Under the pieces are notes generated by a model. That model saw only the letters and a list, made by a program, of their open reading frames with translations, searched no databases and was not told where the DNA came from. A stretch of DNA of 64,000 nucleotides from Macrocystis pyrifera. Its lineage: Eukaryota > Sar > Phaeophyceae > Laminariales > Laminariaceae. Position numbers and translations under genes: made by a program. The first letter of the stretch is position 1; the number at the start of each line of letters is the position of its first letter. Below, one piece after another: positions 63,321 to 64,000 of the stretch. Where the stretch lies: the NCBI GenBank assembly GCA_031763025.1, contig JASSKH010000009.1:1674001-1738000 (forward strand), given 5' to 3'.

Positions 63321-64000
63321 ACTCGTGTTGTTTGTACAGCAGTCGTAGGTGTAACGATAACTATGGGTACTGCTTCACGAGTACCTGCTCCATAAGCCAA
63401 CCTGGCAAGGCATACTCCGCCTTTGTCTCCACCTGATGTAAGACAGGTACCTGGTAATGATATATATGATATCCGGGGATTTGTTAGGCATGCTTAGAGC
63501 GACAACCGCAATACTACCGGTACCTGTAGCTGACTTCCGATACTGCTGTACTACTGTAAATATTACCAGGTACAGTAATAATAGTGAGTAGTAATTCCGA
63601 CGTTCACATAGATGGTGTTATCGCTTGACCGTTGGATCATTTTGTTGATTGCGGCAGTAGTACGCCTGCGCGTCAAGATCAACGGTCAGCGGTAATATAT
63701 ACATACAGGCACGAGCCGAGCTGCCACATAGTCGAGCTTGATAGAAGTACAACGGTTTATCTGCCGCTACAGCAGTAGGAACTCGTGCAGAAGGATACTT
63801 GAAACTGTCGTCAAGTGTGCTTTGGTGGAATGACTTTTCCCCCCTTCTTCTGTCTCTTTTTGCTACGGGAACGATATCTCGATGGGGATATATACGTACA
63901 CCACCACCAGGATTAGATACGCCAACGTGCATTTGTATGATACAGCGATACTCGTACACACAGCGATACAAAAGAGCAGTTCCCAGTAAGTACGAGAATG
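63321..64000. other. unassigned
   Basis: No gene recognised. The words TACCTGGT (63448), ACCAGGTA (63565) and GCAGTAG recur. Confidence 0.4.

Overview
This is eukaryotic nuclear DNA made almost entirely of transposable elements in several layers of nesting. No bacterial signals are present. The coding remnants are retrotransposon proteins broken by frameshifts and stops. Short TTAGGG-type telomere-like tracts, tRNA-derived SINEs, many TIR elements and a balanced base composition suggest a protist, perhaps an alga. A stramenopile such as a brown alga is possible but unproven. At most one host-gene exon is plausible (53.0 kb).

Layout. 1.2-5.5 kb: a decayed LINE, then a large inverted repeat built from LINE 3' tails around a ~700 bp inverted-repeat element. 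5.8-7.9 kb: a tyrosine-recombinase element with split direct repeats in the A1-ORF-B1-A2-B2 order of Ngaro/PAT (DIRS-like) retrotransposons. 8.0-9.5 kb: an antisense LINE endonuclease. 10.5-26.6 kb: one LINE (endonuclease plus reverse transcriptase, + strand) interrupted twice, by a complete 10.9 kb Ty3/Gypsy element (10927-21804, two 521 bp LTRs, GTAG target duplication) and by a 1.6 kb foldback element made of GGAAGT words (22436-24066). 28.1-39.0 kb: a Ty1/Copia element on the minus strand. It has a hAT-like dimer inside one LTR, and 4 kb of opposite-strand gag/protease sequence with a further hAT-like copy in its interior. 41-44.5 kb: LINE 3' fragments, a CCACGGCA word island, a duplicated segment and a clean 308 bp hAT MITE. 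46-64 kb: a mosaic of MITEs, minisatellites, a SINE inserted in a MITE, inverted duplications and telomere-like tracts.

The most striking find is in the Gypsy element. Between RNase H and integrase its pol region carries a DNA cytosine-5 methyltransferase domain with motifs I, II, IV, VI and VIII recognisable. The codon aligned with the catalytic Cys of motif IV is TGA. Its Gag also has an unusual Arg/Ser-rich N-terminus with a 64-residue tandem duplication and a polyglutamine tract. The element joins capsid, protease, reverse transcription, integration and a potential epigenetic activity, but this copy is clearly decayed (mutated protease triad, broken integrase Glu, several stops).

A second theme is DNA built from short words. 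Four islands consist of one 6-8 bp word amplified in opposite orientations on the two sides, and at least one of these families has a hAT-type end. Separately, the near-palindromic words CTATTAATAG and TACCAGGTA are strongly over-represented. In a few places they look inserted into otherwise conserved repeat copies.
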